Below are positions 42,540 to 51,300 of a stretch of DNA of 64,000 bases, in pieces. The position numbers and the translations under genes are program-made. Source of the stretch: Enterococcus moraviensis ATCC BAA-383 (GTDB lineage: Bacteria > Bacillota > Bacilli > Lactobacillales > Enterococcaceae). The number at the start of each line of letters is the position of its first letter. The first letter of the stretch is position 1. The DNA lies in NCBI RefSeq assembly GCF_000407445.1, contig NZ_ASWB01000004.1, positions 355,309 through 419,308 of the forward strand, read 5' to 3'. The notes beneath the pieces were generated by a model that was not told where the DNA came from, did no database searches, and saw only the letters and a program-made list of their open reading frames with translations.

Positions 42540-43244
42540 ATGCAAACAATTGATAAAACTAATGCGATAACTCTGATCCAACAAGCGAAAAAAATCGTAT
42601 TCTTAACAGGAGCAGGTGTTTCTACCGCTTCAGGTGTACCGGATTATCGTTCATTAACTGGAATGTATAAAGGAATTGAGCAACCAGAATATTTATTAAG
42701 TCAAACATGTATGCTAGACGAGCCGGAGAAATTTTATGCATTTGTCCAATCGCTGTATCATCCTGAAGCTAAACCTAATAGTATCCATACAACATTAGCC
42801 GAATTAGAAAAAGAAAAAAAGGTATGGGTCATTTCTCAAAATATAGATGGACTTCATAAGGCTGCAGGCACCCGAAATCTAGTTGATTTTCATGGCAATC
42901 TATATGATTGTTATTGTAGAAAGTGTGGGCAACCAGTTCCAGTAGAGAGCTATTTAATGTCTGATCGACATGAACTGTGTGGTGGGCAAATTCGCCCGAA
43001 TATCGTCTTGTACGAAGAAGGATTAGATCAAAATGCAATCAGTGTATCGATTGAGGCGGTTGCGAATGCTGAATTGGTCGTTATTGTTGGGACTAGTTTT
43101 CAAGTACATCCATTTTGTGACTTGATCCATTACGCATCAGATGCCGTGAAAATTCTAGTGATCAATGAAACAACGGTTCAATTAAATAAAGAAGCTTATT
43201 TTTTAAAAGAAGATGCAACGAAGGTCTTTTCAAATAATAGATAG
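42540..43244 (+). CDS. cobB: Sir2-family NAD-dependent protein deacylase
   Basis: 234 residues from the ATG at 42540 (GGGAG 8 bases upstream; an ATG at 42525 precedes that site). Sirtuin motifs: GAGVSTASGVPDYRS (NAD), VISQNIDGLHKAAG, catalytic His in DFHGNLYDCY, and RPNIVLYEEGLD. The zinc module shows CYCRKC and then HELC where sirtuins normally have CxxC, so His144 may replace a cysteine. It removes acyl groups from lysines, consuming NAD and releasing nicotinamide. The next gene starts 12 bases later; NiaR is third in the same operon, linking it to NAD supply. Confidence 0.9.
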   Translation: MQTIDKTNAITLIQQAKKIVFLTGAGVSTASGVPDYRSLTGMYKGIEQPEYLLSQTCMLDEPEKFYAFVQSLYHPEAKPNSIHTTLAELEKEKKVWVISQNIDGLHKAAGTRNLVDFHGNLYDCYCRKCGQPVPVESYLMSDRHELCGGQIRPNIVLYEEGLDQNAISVSIEAVANAELVVIVGTSFQVHPFCDLIHYASDAVKILVINETTVQLNKEAYFLKEDATKVFSNNR

Positions 43245-43256
43245 AGGAGTTTTAAT

Positions 43257-44096
43257 ATGGAAAAAATAAAATCAGAGCGACAAAAAATGATTGATGGTGA
43301 GCTTTATTTTGCGGGTGATCCAGAATTAGCAACAGCACGAAAATTTGCGAGAGAACAAATGAAATTGATCAACAAAGAAGAAGATAGACAAATTCGACGT
43401 CAATTAGTAGAAGAAACATTTGGAACAACAGGAACAGGCAGTTACATTGAGCCATCAATCAGTTTTGATTATGGATTTAATATTCATGTTGGGAAAAATT
43501 TTTATGCTAATTTCAATAGTATTTTTCTAGATATATGCCCAATCACGATTGGCGATAACTGCATGTTTGGTCCTAACACTCAATTATATGCAGCGACCCA
43601 TCCGTTACACCCAGTTAAACGCAATAGTGGGTTGGAGTATGGAAAACCGATTACGATCGGCGATAATGTTTGGTTAGGTGGTGGCGTGATCATTACCCCA
43701 GGTGTGACTTTAGGGGATAACGTCGTAGTCGCAGCGGGTTCTGTTGTAACGAAATCATTTCCAGATAATTGTGTGATCGGAGGCAATCCAGCGAAGCTCA
43801 TCAAAGAAATCGAACTTGAGGAAAAACGTGCGCCTTTGACGATCGAAAGAGAGAAAATTGATGTTTTGGATAAAAAAATTGTAGCATTGTTAGAAGAGCG
43901 CATGAATGTAGTCGAAGCAATCGTTGATATTAAAAAAACAGCAGACAAAGAAATTTTAGATACAACAAGAGAACAAGATGTATTGAACAAAATCGATACA
44001 TATATCCAAAATGATACGTATAAAGAAGTAATCAAAGAAACCTACCAAGGAATCATGGATGCCTCAAAACATTTTCAGCAAAAGAAAATGAACTAA
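43257..44096 (+). CDS. Fusion of maltose-type O-acetyltransferase and chorismate mutase
   Basis: 279 residues in two parts. Residues 1-190: left-handed beta-helix sugar O-acetyltransferase (maltose/galactoside type), with the N-terminal MIDGELYFAGDPELATARKF, FDYGFNIHVGKNFYANFN, catalytic His in AATHPLHPV and hexapeptide repeats to GGNPAKLIKEI. Residues 195-279: an AroQ chorismate mutase domain. Arg198, Arg215, Lys226, Asp235, Arg238, Glu239 and Gln275 have exactly the spacing of the E. coli residues 11, 28, 39, 48, 51, 52 and 88, so it is probably active. Second gene of the sirtuin-NiaR operon. The link between the two activities is unknown. Confidence 0.88.
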   Translation: MEKIKSERQKMIDGELYFAGDPELATARKFAREQMKLINKEEDRQIRRQLVEETFGTTGTGSYIEPSISFDYGFNIHVGKNFYANFNSIFLDICPITIGDNCMFGPNTQLYAATHPLHPVKRNSGLEYGKPITIGDNVWLGGGVIITPGVTLGDNVVVAAGSVVTKSFPDNCVIGGNPAKLIKEIELEEKRAPLTIEREKIDVLDKKIVALLEERMNVVEAIVDIKKTADKEILDTTREQDVLNKIDTYIQNDTYKEVIKETYQGIMDASKHFQQKKMN

Positions 44097-44115
44097 GGTG
44101 TTAGGAGGGGATTGA

Positions 44116-44631
44116 ATGGACGGCGTGGAAAGAAGAGCAGCAATTCTAGTAGAATTGGAATCTGCAACAAAACCAATCAGTGCCAGTCGTTTCGCGAAAG
44201 AGTTTAAGGTTAGTCGCCAAATCGTCGTTGGAGATGTTGCGCTGTTAAGAGCTGCAGGTTATGAAATCATTGCAACGGCTAGAGGCTATCTGCTTGAAAA
44301 AGAACATCAAGGAATCATTCGGAAAATAGCATGTCAACATACACCAGAACAGTCAAAAGAGGAATTGTTAACCATTGTCTCTTTAGGTGGTGAGATAATA
44401 GATGTCATAGTTGAACATCCAATTTATGGTGAATTAACAGGTGGCCTACACATTCGTATGGAAAAAGAAGTAACAGAATTTATTCAATCGTATGAGAAAA
44501 GTAGCGCTGCATTACTTTCTGAACTAACCGGTGGGATCCATCTTCATACCATTCGTTGTGAAGATGAGGAATCATTTAACAAGATTGAGTCAACTCTGGC
44601 ACAAAAAGGAATTTTATATAGAAACGAATAA
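44116..44631 (+). CDS. niaR: NiaR-type niacin-responsive repressor
   Basis: 171 residues. N-terminal winged helix (HTH_11 type; ISASRFAKEFKVSRQIVVGD, VALLRAAGYEIIATARGYLL). C-terminal 3H domain with the three conserved histidines in VEHPIYGEL, GGLHIRMEKE and GGIHLHTIRCE, which bind a metal. NiaR (YrxA) represses NAD biosynthesis and niacin uptake genes when nicotinic acid is present. Last in the operon after the sirtuin and the acetyltransferase-chorismate mutase; a terminator follows. Confidence 0.92.
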   Translation: MDGVERRAAILVELESATKPISASRFAKEFKVSRQIVVGDVALLRAAGYEIIATARGYLLEKEHQGIIRKIACQHTPEQSKEELLTIVSLGGEIIDVIVEHPIYGELTGGLHIRMEKEVTEFIQSYEKSSAALLSELTGGIHLHTIRCEDEESFNKIESTLAQKGILYRNE

Positions 44632-44680
44632 TGAATAGACATAAACAAGTCTACGGTGATTGTTTATGTCTATTTTTTCC
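44632..44680 (+). terminator. Rho-independent terminator after niaR
   Basis: AATAGACATAAACAA (44634-44648) pairs perfectly with TTGTTTATGTCTATT (44660-44674), followed by T-run. Confidence 0.9.
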
Positions 44681-44741
44681 AGAAATTGAATAGACCAATT
44701 TTGGAAAAAGAGGAAAAATAGAGAGATATTTCTAGTTTTTA

Positions 44742-44769
44742 TTTACTTTTTTATTTTTAAGGCTATAAT
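44742..44769 (+). promoter_or_regulatory. Predicted promoter of the aldehyde dehydrogenase gene
   Basis: TATAAT at 44764-44769 with a weak TTTACT at 44742-44747, spacer 16, about 38 bases before the GTG start. Confidence 0.5.
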
Positions 44770-44806
44770 GTAAGCGTAACCAAAAAAAGAAAAGGAGTTG
44801 TTTTTA

Positions 44807-46303
44807 GTGAGTAGACCAATCGATATTCGTAACTCGCTGGATAAGGAGTATCAACTGTATATTGACGGGAAATGGACAAGTGGTTCAGAAAATCAAAAAA
44901 TCATCAGCTACAATCCGAGTAATGGAGAAAAACTAGCTGAATTTATTGATGCGACACACGAAGATGTTGATCAGGCGGTAGAGGCAGCTACAGTAGCATT
45001 CGAAAAGTGGAAAGATGTAGATGTTGTGACACGTAGTAACTTATTGTTGAAAATTGCTGATTTGATCGATGCAAATACAGAGCATTTGGCATTAGTTGAA
45101 ACGTTAGACAATGGAAAACCTTTGCGTGAAACGCTCTCGATTGACGTGCCAGCTACAGCGGATCATTTTCGTTATTTTGCAGGAGTGATCAGAGGAGAAG
45201 AAGGCTCTGTGAAAGAGTTTGATCAAGAGACGCTTTCCATTGTGATCAAAGAGCCAATCGGTGTCGTTGGTCAAATTATTCCTTGGAATTTTCCTTTGTT
45301 GATGGGCGCATGGAAACTTGCACCAGCGATTGCAGCTGGGAATACAGTCGTGATTCATCCCTCTTCGACAACGTCCCTAAGCTTACTTGAATTATTCAAA
45401 TTATTTGATCAAGTGTTGCCTAAAGGCGTTGTAAATTTAATTACGGGAAAAGGTTCAGACTCAGGGAATTATATGCTGGAACATCAAGGGTTTGATAAGT
45501 TGGCCTTTACAGGTTCGACAGAAGTTGGTTATACAGTAGCGAAAGCAGCTGCGGATAAATTGATTCCTGCAACGTTAGAACTAGGTGGGAAATCAGCTAA
45601 TATTATTTTTGATGATGCAAATTGGGAACGTGCATTAGAGGGGGTTCAACTAGGTATTCTGTTCAATCAAGGGCAAGTTTGCTGTGCGGGATCTCGTGTG
45701 TTTGTTCAAGAAGGGATTTACGATAAATTTGTAGCAGCTCTAAAAGAAAAATTCGAGAACATCAAAGTAGGCTTGCCTTGGGAAGATGGCGTGCAAATGG
45801 GTGCTCAAATCAACGAAAAACAATTGAAAGATATCTTAAAATATGTTGAAATCGGGACTAAAGAAGGCGCAACGTTAATTACAGGAGGGCGTAAAATCAC
45901 CGAAAACGGATTGGATCAAGGAGCGTTTTTAGAACCGACCTTATTAGCGGATGCCAATAATATGATGTGCATTGCCCAAGAAGAGATATTTGGTCCAGTC
46001 GCAACGGTCATGAAGTTTAAAACAGAAGAAGAAGTAATTGCTTTAGCTAATCAATCTGATTATGGTTTAGGTGGTGCTGTTTTTTCACAAAATATCAATA
46101 CAGCAATTCGCGTAGCTCGTAAGGTAAGAACGGGTAGGATGTGGGTCAACACATATAATCAATTGCCAGCAGGTGCACCATTTGGCGGGTATAAAAAATC
46201 TGGAATCGGACGTGAAACACACAAATCAATGCTAGATGCTTATACTCAAATGAAAAATATTTACATTGTGACAAAGGAAGAACCAGATGGTTTATATAAT
46301 TAA
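44807..46303 (+). CDS. NAD(P)-dependent aldehyde dehydrogenase
   Basis: 498 residues from a GTG at 44807, chosen because AAAGGAG is 9 bases upstream; a TTG at 44798 overlaps that site. ALDH superfamily residues: IIPWNFPLLMGAWKLAPAI with the catalytic Asn, FTGSTEVGYTVAK, ELGGKSANIIFDDA with the general-base Glu, and FNQGQVCCAGSRVFVQEG with the nucleophilic Cys. It oxidises an aldehyde to the acid; the substrate is not evident (acetaldehyde or betaine-aldehyde type). Monocistronic, convergent with ldh. Confidence 0.92.
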   Translation: MSRPIDIRNSLDKEYQLYIDGKWTSGSENQKIISYNPSNGEKLAEFIDATHEDVDQAVEAATVAFEKWKDVDVVTRSNLLLKIADLIDANTEHLALVETLDNGKPLRETLSIDVPATADHFRYFAGVIRGEEGSVKEFDQETLSIVIKEPIGVVGQIIPWNFPLLMGAWKLAPAIAAGNTVVIHPSSTTSLSLLELFKLFDQVLPKGVVNLITGKGSDSGNYMLEHQGFDKLAFTGSTEVGYTVAKAAADKLIPATLELGGKSANIIFDDANWERALEGVQLGILFNQGQVCCAGSRVFVQEGIYDKFVAALKEKFENIKVGLPWEDGVQMGAQINEKQLKDILKYVEIGTKEGATLITGGRKITENGLDQGAFLEPTLLADANNMMCIAQEEIFGPVATVMKFKTEEEVIALANQSDYGLGGAVFSQNINTAIRVARKVRTGRMWVNTYNQLPAGAPFGGYKKSGIGRETHKSMLDAYTQMKNIYIVTKEEPDGLYN

Positions 46304-46305
46304 CG

Positions 46306-46350
46306 CAAAAAAAAGAATCGCCACCAATTGGCAGCGATTCTTTTTTTTAA
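46306..46350. terminator. Bidirectional terminator between the ALDH gene and ldh
   Basis: AAAAAAAGAATCGC pairs with GCGATTCTTTTTTT (ending near 46346). The loop contains GCC-N7-GGC, which can add a short inner stem. Confidence 0.85.
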
Positions 46351-47327
46351 TTATTTTCAGCTTCAAATTTATCAAAAGCGGATTTAATTACTTCTTTTAA
46401 TGCATTAGCAGAAGCGTTCATACGATCTTTTTCTGAATCAGTCAATGGGATTTCAATAACTTGTTTGATTCCTTGACGGTTGATTACAGCGGGTGCTCCG
46501 ATGTAGATATCGTTTTGTCCATACTCACCATCTAAATAAACAGAAAGTGGGAAGACAGAATCTTCATCATCTAAAATTGCTTTTGTGATTCGTGCTAAAG
46601 CTGCAGCAATTCCATAGAATGTTGCACCTTTTTTCTCAATGATTGAATAAGCAGCGTCTCGTACGTTAAAGAACAAGTTAACCATCGCTTCTTCATCGAC
46701 ATCAGGATTGTTTTTGACCCATTCATAGATTTGTAAACCAGCAACATTGGCGTGAGACCAAACTGGAAATTCAGTATCGCCATGTTCACCTAGAATATAA
46801 GCGTGGACGTTACGAGCGTCTACATCTACTAATTCAGCGATTGCTTGGCGGAAACGGGCAGAATCAAGTGAAGTTCCTGAACCGATAACGCGTTCTTTTG
46901 GAAATCCTGAGAATTTCCATGTAGAATAAGTTAAAATATCAACTGGATTAGCAGCAACTAAGAAAATTCCGCTAAAACCAGAATCAACGATTGCTGTAAC
47001 GATTTGTTTGTTGATTTTTAAATTTTTATGAACTAAATCGATTCTTGTTTCGCCAGGTTTTTGTGCTGCCCCTGCAGTTAATACAACAAGATCAGCATCA
47101 TGGCAGTCATCGTAAGTAGCAGCGTAAATCTTTTTAGGAGAAGTAAAAGCTAACGCATGAGATAAATCTGCGGCATCTCCTTCTGTTTTCTTTGTATCTA
47201 TATCAATAATACCAACTTCTTGTGCAATATTTTGAGTGACTAAGGCAAATGCATAACTAGATCCGACAGCGCCATCTCCAACTAAAATAACTTTTTGGTG
47301 GTCTTTATTTCCTACTGCTGCAGTCAT
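46347..47327 (-). CDS. ldh: L-lactate dehydrogenase
   Basis: 326 residues from the ATG at 47327 (AAAGGA about 9 bases upstream; an ATG three codons earlier touches the site). NAD motif [15 protein letters not shown], substrate segment and catalytic His in [16 protein letters not shown], and [15 protein letters not shown]. The sequence is of the enterococcal Ldh-1 type, the main pyruvate-to-lactate enzyme that regenerates NAD. A Rex operator overlaps its promoter. Confidence 0.97.
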   Translation of the reverse strand: MTAAVGNKDHQKVILVGDGAVGSSYAFALVTQNIAQEVGIIDIDTKKTEGDAADLSHALAFTSPKKIYAATYDDCHDADLVVLTAGAAQKPGETRIDLVHKNLKINKQIVTAIVDSGFSGIFLVAANPVDILTYSTWKFSGFPKERVIGSGTSLDSARFRQAIAELVDVDARNVHAYILGEHGDTEFPVWSHANVAGLQIYEWVKNNPDVDEEAMVNLFFNVRDAAYSIIEKKGATFYGIAAALARITKAILDDEDSVFPLSVYLDGEYGQNDIYIGAPAVINRQGIKQVIEIPLTDSEKDRMNASANALKEVIKSAFDKFEAENN

Positions 47328-47365
47328 GTGTACCATTCCTTTCAGTTAATTGTTTTATCACAATG

Positions 47366-47394
47366 ATAATACCACCATTTGTGAGGTTTGTCAC
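47366..47394 (-). promoter_or_regulatory. Predicted ldh promoter
   Basis: Read on the minus strand: GTGACA (47394-47389), 17-base spacer, TATTAT (47371-47366), about 38 bases before the ldh start codon. Confidence 0.65.
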
Positions 47395-47396
47395 GT
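47379..47396. promoter_or_regulatory. Rex-type redox operator upstream of ldh
   Basis: TTGTGA-N6-TCACGT, close to the Rex consensus TTGTGA-N6-TCACAA. It overlaps the -35 hexamer and spacer of the ldh promoter, so bound Rex would block RNA polymerase when NADH is low. A half-site TTGTGA (minus strand) also lies at 47357-47362. Confidence 0.65.
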
Positions 47397-47564
47397 TTTT
47401 TGTTTTTAATATTAATACAGTTTTACGAGGTGTTTCATAAGAAAACTCTTTCATGTGCGGTATTTCACTATTTGTCATTTGAGCAACAATCTTATTTACG
47501 AAATAATTAAATGAAGCTTACGGCTTTTTTAAGAATTTTTAAGCGTCGGCATTTAGGTGTTTTA

Positions 47565-47573
47565 TGGTATAAT
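47565..47573 (+). promoter_or_regulatory. Extended -10 promoter of pth
   Basis: TGGTATAAT (TG-N-TATAAT) about 100 bases before the pth start codon. No clear -35 element. Confidence 0.55.
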
Positions 47574-47674
47574 TAGAAAAAAACTGGGCAAGGGATTCTC
47601 CTGTCCAGATATTTTGTGTTGGAGAATGAATAGGAAAGCACTTAAAAACCCTTGTTAAGGAGAAGAATAAATAG

Positions 47675-48241
47675 ATGAAAATGATCGTTGGATTAGGTAA
47701 TCCAGGAAGCAAATACCAAGAAACAAAACATAATATCGGTTTTATCACGGTAGATGAAATCGCTCATCGATACAACGCAACATTTAATAGAAGTCAATTT
47801 GAAGCAGATGTCGCAGAATTTTTTATAGGGACAGAAAAAATCATGTTGATCAAACCTCTTACATTTATGAATGAGTCAGGCCGTTCTGTAGGGCCATTGA
47901 TGACTTATTATGGCGTAGAAGAAGCGGATTTGATCGTTATTTATGACGATCTAGATTTGGATATCGGTAAGATTCGATTACGCGAAAAAGGTAGTGCAGG
48001 TGGACATAACGGGATTAAAAGTTTGATTTCTCATTTAGGAACGAACGTGTTTCCGAGGATCAAAATCGGCATTGGCCGTCCAATTGGCAGTAACACAGTT
48101 GTTCATCATGTACTGACCGGTTTCCCTAAAGATACGCATGAAGAAATCTTATTAGCCGTTAAAAATGCGGCAGATGCAGCGATTTATACCTGCGAAGGGC
48201 ATACTTTTGTTGATACGATGAATCAGTTTAATGGAAAGTAA
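47675..48241 (+). CDS. pth: Peptidyl-tRNA hydrolase
   Basis: 188 residues. It frees tRNA from peptidyl-tRNA that dropped off the ribosome. Seen: MIVGLGNPGSKYQETKHNIG with the catalytic His, PLTFMNESGRSVGPL, and VIYDDLDLDIGKIRLREKGS followed by GGHNGIKSLISHLG. AAGGAGAAG lies before the ATG. Start of the conserved block pth-mfd-flippase; 116 bases holding a shortened copy of a dispersed repeat separate it from mfd. Confidence 0.96.
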   Translation: MKMIVGLGNPGSKYQETKHNIGFITVDEIAHRYNATFNRSQFEADVAEFFIGTEKIMLIKPLTFMNESGRSVGPLMTYYGVEEADLIVIYDDLDLDIGKIRLREKGSAGGHNGIKSLISHLGTNVFPRIKIGIGRPIGSNTVVHHVLTGFPKDTHEEILLAVKNAADAAIYTCEGHTFVDTMNQFNGK

Positions 48242-48255
48242 GTATAAGGTGAAAC

Positions 48256-48338
48256 GAAACGTTGTTACCATTGTGTTATCTAGCTAAGCAGGCTAATTCC
48301 CTTGGAAATAGGGGGTGAAAGAGCCTGTTACGCTTTTA
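48256..48338 (+). repeat. Dispersed intergenic repeat, copy C (shortened)
   Basis: GAAACGTTGTTACCATTGTG, TTATCTAGCTAAGCAGGCTA, a GGAAATAGGG block, then directly GTTACGCTTTTA. The middle part seen in copies A, B and D is missing. Its end is 4-5 bases before the mfd Shine-Dalgarno. Confidence 0.6.
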
Positions 48339-48357
48339 AATTTAGGAGGAGTCTAAC

Positions 48358-51300
48358 GTGAACATCATTGAACAGATTGGTGCAAGTACACTAGCGCGAG
48401 ATTGGCAACAGCAACTCATAGGGAATACCCGCCAATTGATCACAGGGCTAGCTGGCTCTGCTAAAACATTGGTCATGACTAGTGGCTATAAACAAAAAAA
48501 TAAAAAAATCGTCGTTGCTGTTCCAAATCTATATTATGGCAACCAGTTAGTTGAAGATTTTCGAAATATAGTATCCGATGACGAAGTGTATCTTTTTCCT
48601 GTAGATGAAGTGCTATCGGCAGAAATGGCTTTTTCTTCACCAGAAGCAAGAGCGGAAAGGGTCGCTGCGCTTAATTTTCTTTTAACGGATCGAGCTGGGA
48701 TCCTTGTTGTTCCTGTTGCTGGATTAAGAAAATATTTGCCAACCAAGCAAACATGGGAACAGGCACAACTTCATTGGGAAATCGGTGGAGAAATTGAACT
48801 AGATACATTAGCGCAACAATTAGTATTAATGGGTTACGAGCGCCAGTCCTTAGTTGGCAAACCAGGTGACTTTAGTATCCGAGGTAGTATCGTTGATGTG
48901 TATCCACTCAATTGTGAATACCCAGTTAGAGCGGAATTATTCGATATTGAAATCGATTCTCTACGTTACTTTGAAGCAGATACCCAACGTTCTGTAAGTC
49001 CAGTTGAAGCTGTAACACTCTCGCCTATGACCGATCTTGTTTTTTCAAAAGAAGACTTAGTTCACGGGGAAAAAGAATTGACCAAAGCATTGGAAAAAAG
49101 AGTAGCAATCGCTAAAGATACTGCTGAAAAAGAATTTCTTCAAGAATACTTTGGTCAACTAGCAACTTCTTGGAGTCAAGGGATTCCGACGGACACAGCT
49201 CATTATTATACTGATTTATTATATGAAGAAAAAACAACTTTGTTAGACTATTTATCTGAAGACAGCTTGGTTTTTATAGATGATTATGCACGAATTCTAG
49301 AAGCAGAACGTGAGATTATCCGAGAAGAAAACGAATGGCAAGTTCTTAAATTAGAAGAAATGCGTGTTTTTCCAGAGCAAACCTTTGGCTTAGAATTCCA
49401 TGAACAAGTTCGGAAAATGCATTTTGCTACAACGTTTTTCTCGCTATTCCAAAAAGGGATGGGGAATCTGCGTTTCCAAGCGATTCATAATTTTCAATAC
49501 CGTTCAATGCAACAATTTTTTGGGCAAATGCCATTATTAAAAACTGAAATGGACCGTTGGCAAAAACAGGATCAGACTGTCATTGTTTTCGTCCCAACAA
49601 AAGAACGTAGTCAAAAAGTCGAAGAGCTGTTTCGTGATTTTGATATTTCAAGTGTCACAGCATCTGCTGACAAATTAATAGAAGGAAAAATTCAAATCGT
49701 AGAAGGTTCATTGCAGTCTGGCTTTGAATTGCCTGTTGAAAAAATCGTCGCTATCACCGAAAAAGAAATCTTTCATACGACGACAAAAAAGCGAGCACGT
49801 CGACAAACCGTTTCTAATGCAGAGCGTTTAAAAAGTTATAGTGATTTAAAAAACGGCGACTATGTTGTGCATGCCAATCACGGTATTGGTAAATATATCG
49901 GAATGCAGACACTAGAAGTAGATGGCGTTCACCAAGATTACATCACGATTTTATATCAAAATGACGATAAATTATTTATTCCAGTTACGCAATTGAATCT
50001 GATTCAAAAGTTCGTTGCATCCGAAGCGAAATCACCGAAAGTCAATAAACTAGGTGGAAGTGAATGGAGTAAAACGAAACGTAAAGTATCGTCAAAAATT
50101 GAAGATATCGCAGATGATTTGATTCAACTATACGCATCAAGAGAATCTGAAAAAGGCTATGCTTTTCCACCCGATGATGCCTATCAAAAAGAATTTGAAG
50201 ATGCTTTTCCATACAGCGAAACAGACGATCAATTGCGCAGTACAGCAGAGATCAAACACGACATGGAAAAAACACGACCGATGGATCGGTTGCTGGTTGG
50301 TGATGTTGGTTACGGTAAAACAGAAGTAGCATTGCGTGCAGCGTTTAAAGCAATCAACAATAATAAACAAGTAGCCTTTTTAGTTCCAACGACAATTTTA
50401 GCACAACAACATTATGAAACGATGTTGGATCGTTTTGAAGGATTTCCAGTAGAAGTAGGTTTGTTGAGCCGTTTCAGAACGAAAAAACAACAAAGTGAAA
50501 CAATCGAAAAAATTAAACACGGACAGGTAGATATTGTAGTCGGAACACATCGTTTGCTTTCTCAAGATATTAATTTTAGTGACCTTGGACTTTTGGTAAT
50601 TGATGAAGAACAACGCTTTGGTGTAAAACATAAAGAACGTTTGAAACAATTAAGGGCACAAGTCGATGTTTTAACACTGACGGCAACCCCGATTCCTAGA
50701 ACATTGCACATGTCAATGCTTGGTGTGCGGGATCTTTCAGTTATTGAAACGCCACCAGAAAATCGTTATCCGATCCAAACATATGTGATGGAAAACAATC
50801 CTGGTGCAATCCGAGAAGCGATAGAACGAGAAATGGCTCGTGATGGGCAAGTTTTCTATCTATATAATCGTGTTGATACGATTGAACAAAAAGTCGAAGA
50901 AATCCAAGCGTTAGTACCAGATGCTAGAATTGCTTATGCCCATGGTCAAATGACCGAAGTTCAACTTGAAAATACGTTGTTTGACTTTATCGAACGTCAA
51001 TATGACGTATTAGTCACGACGACGATCATCGAAACAGGCGTAGATATTCCAAATGCAAACACATTATTTGTAGAAAATGCTGATTATATGGGCTTATCGA
51101 CGCTATATCAATTGCGTGGTAGGGTTGGTCGAAGCAATCGAGTAGCCTATGCTTATTTTATGTACGAACAACAAAAGATTTTAAACGAAGTCAGTGAAAA
51201 ACGTTTAGAAGCAATCAAAGATTTTACTGAACTTGGTTCAGGCTTTAAAATTGCTATGCGGGATTTGTCGATTCGTGGCGCTGGAAACCTCTTAGGTGCT

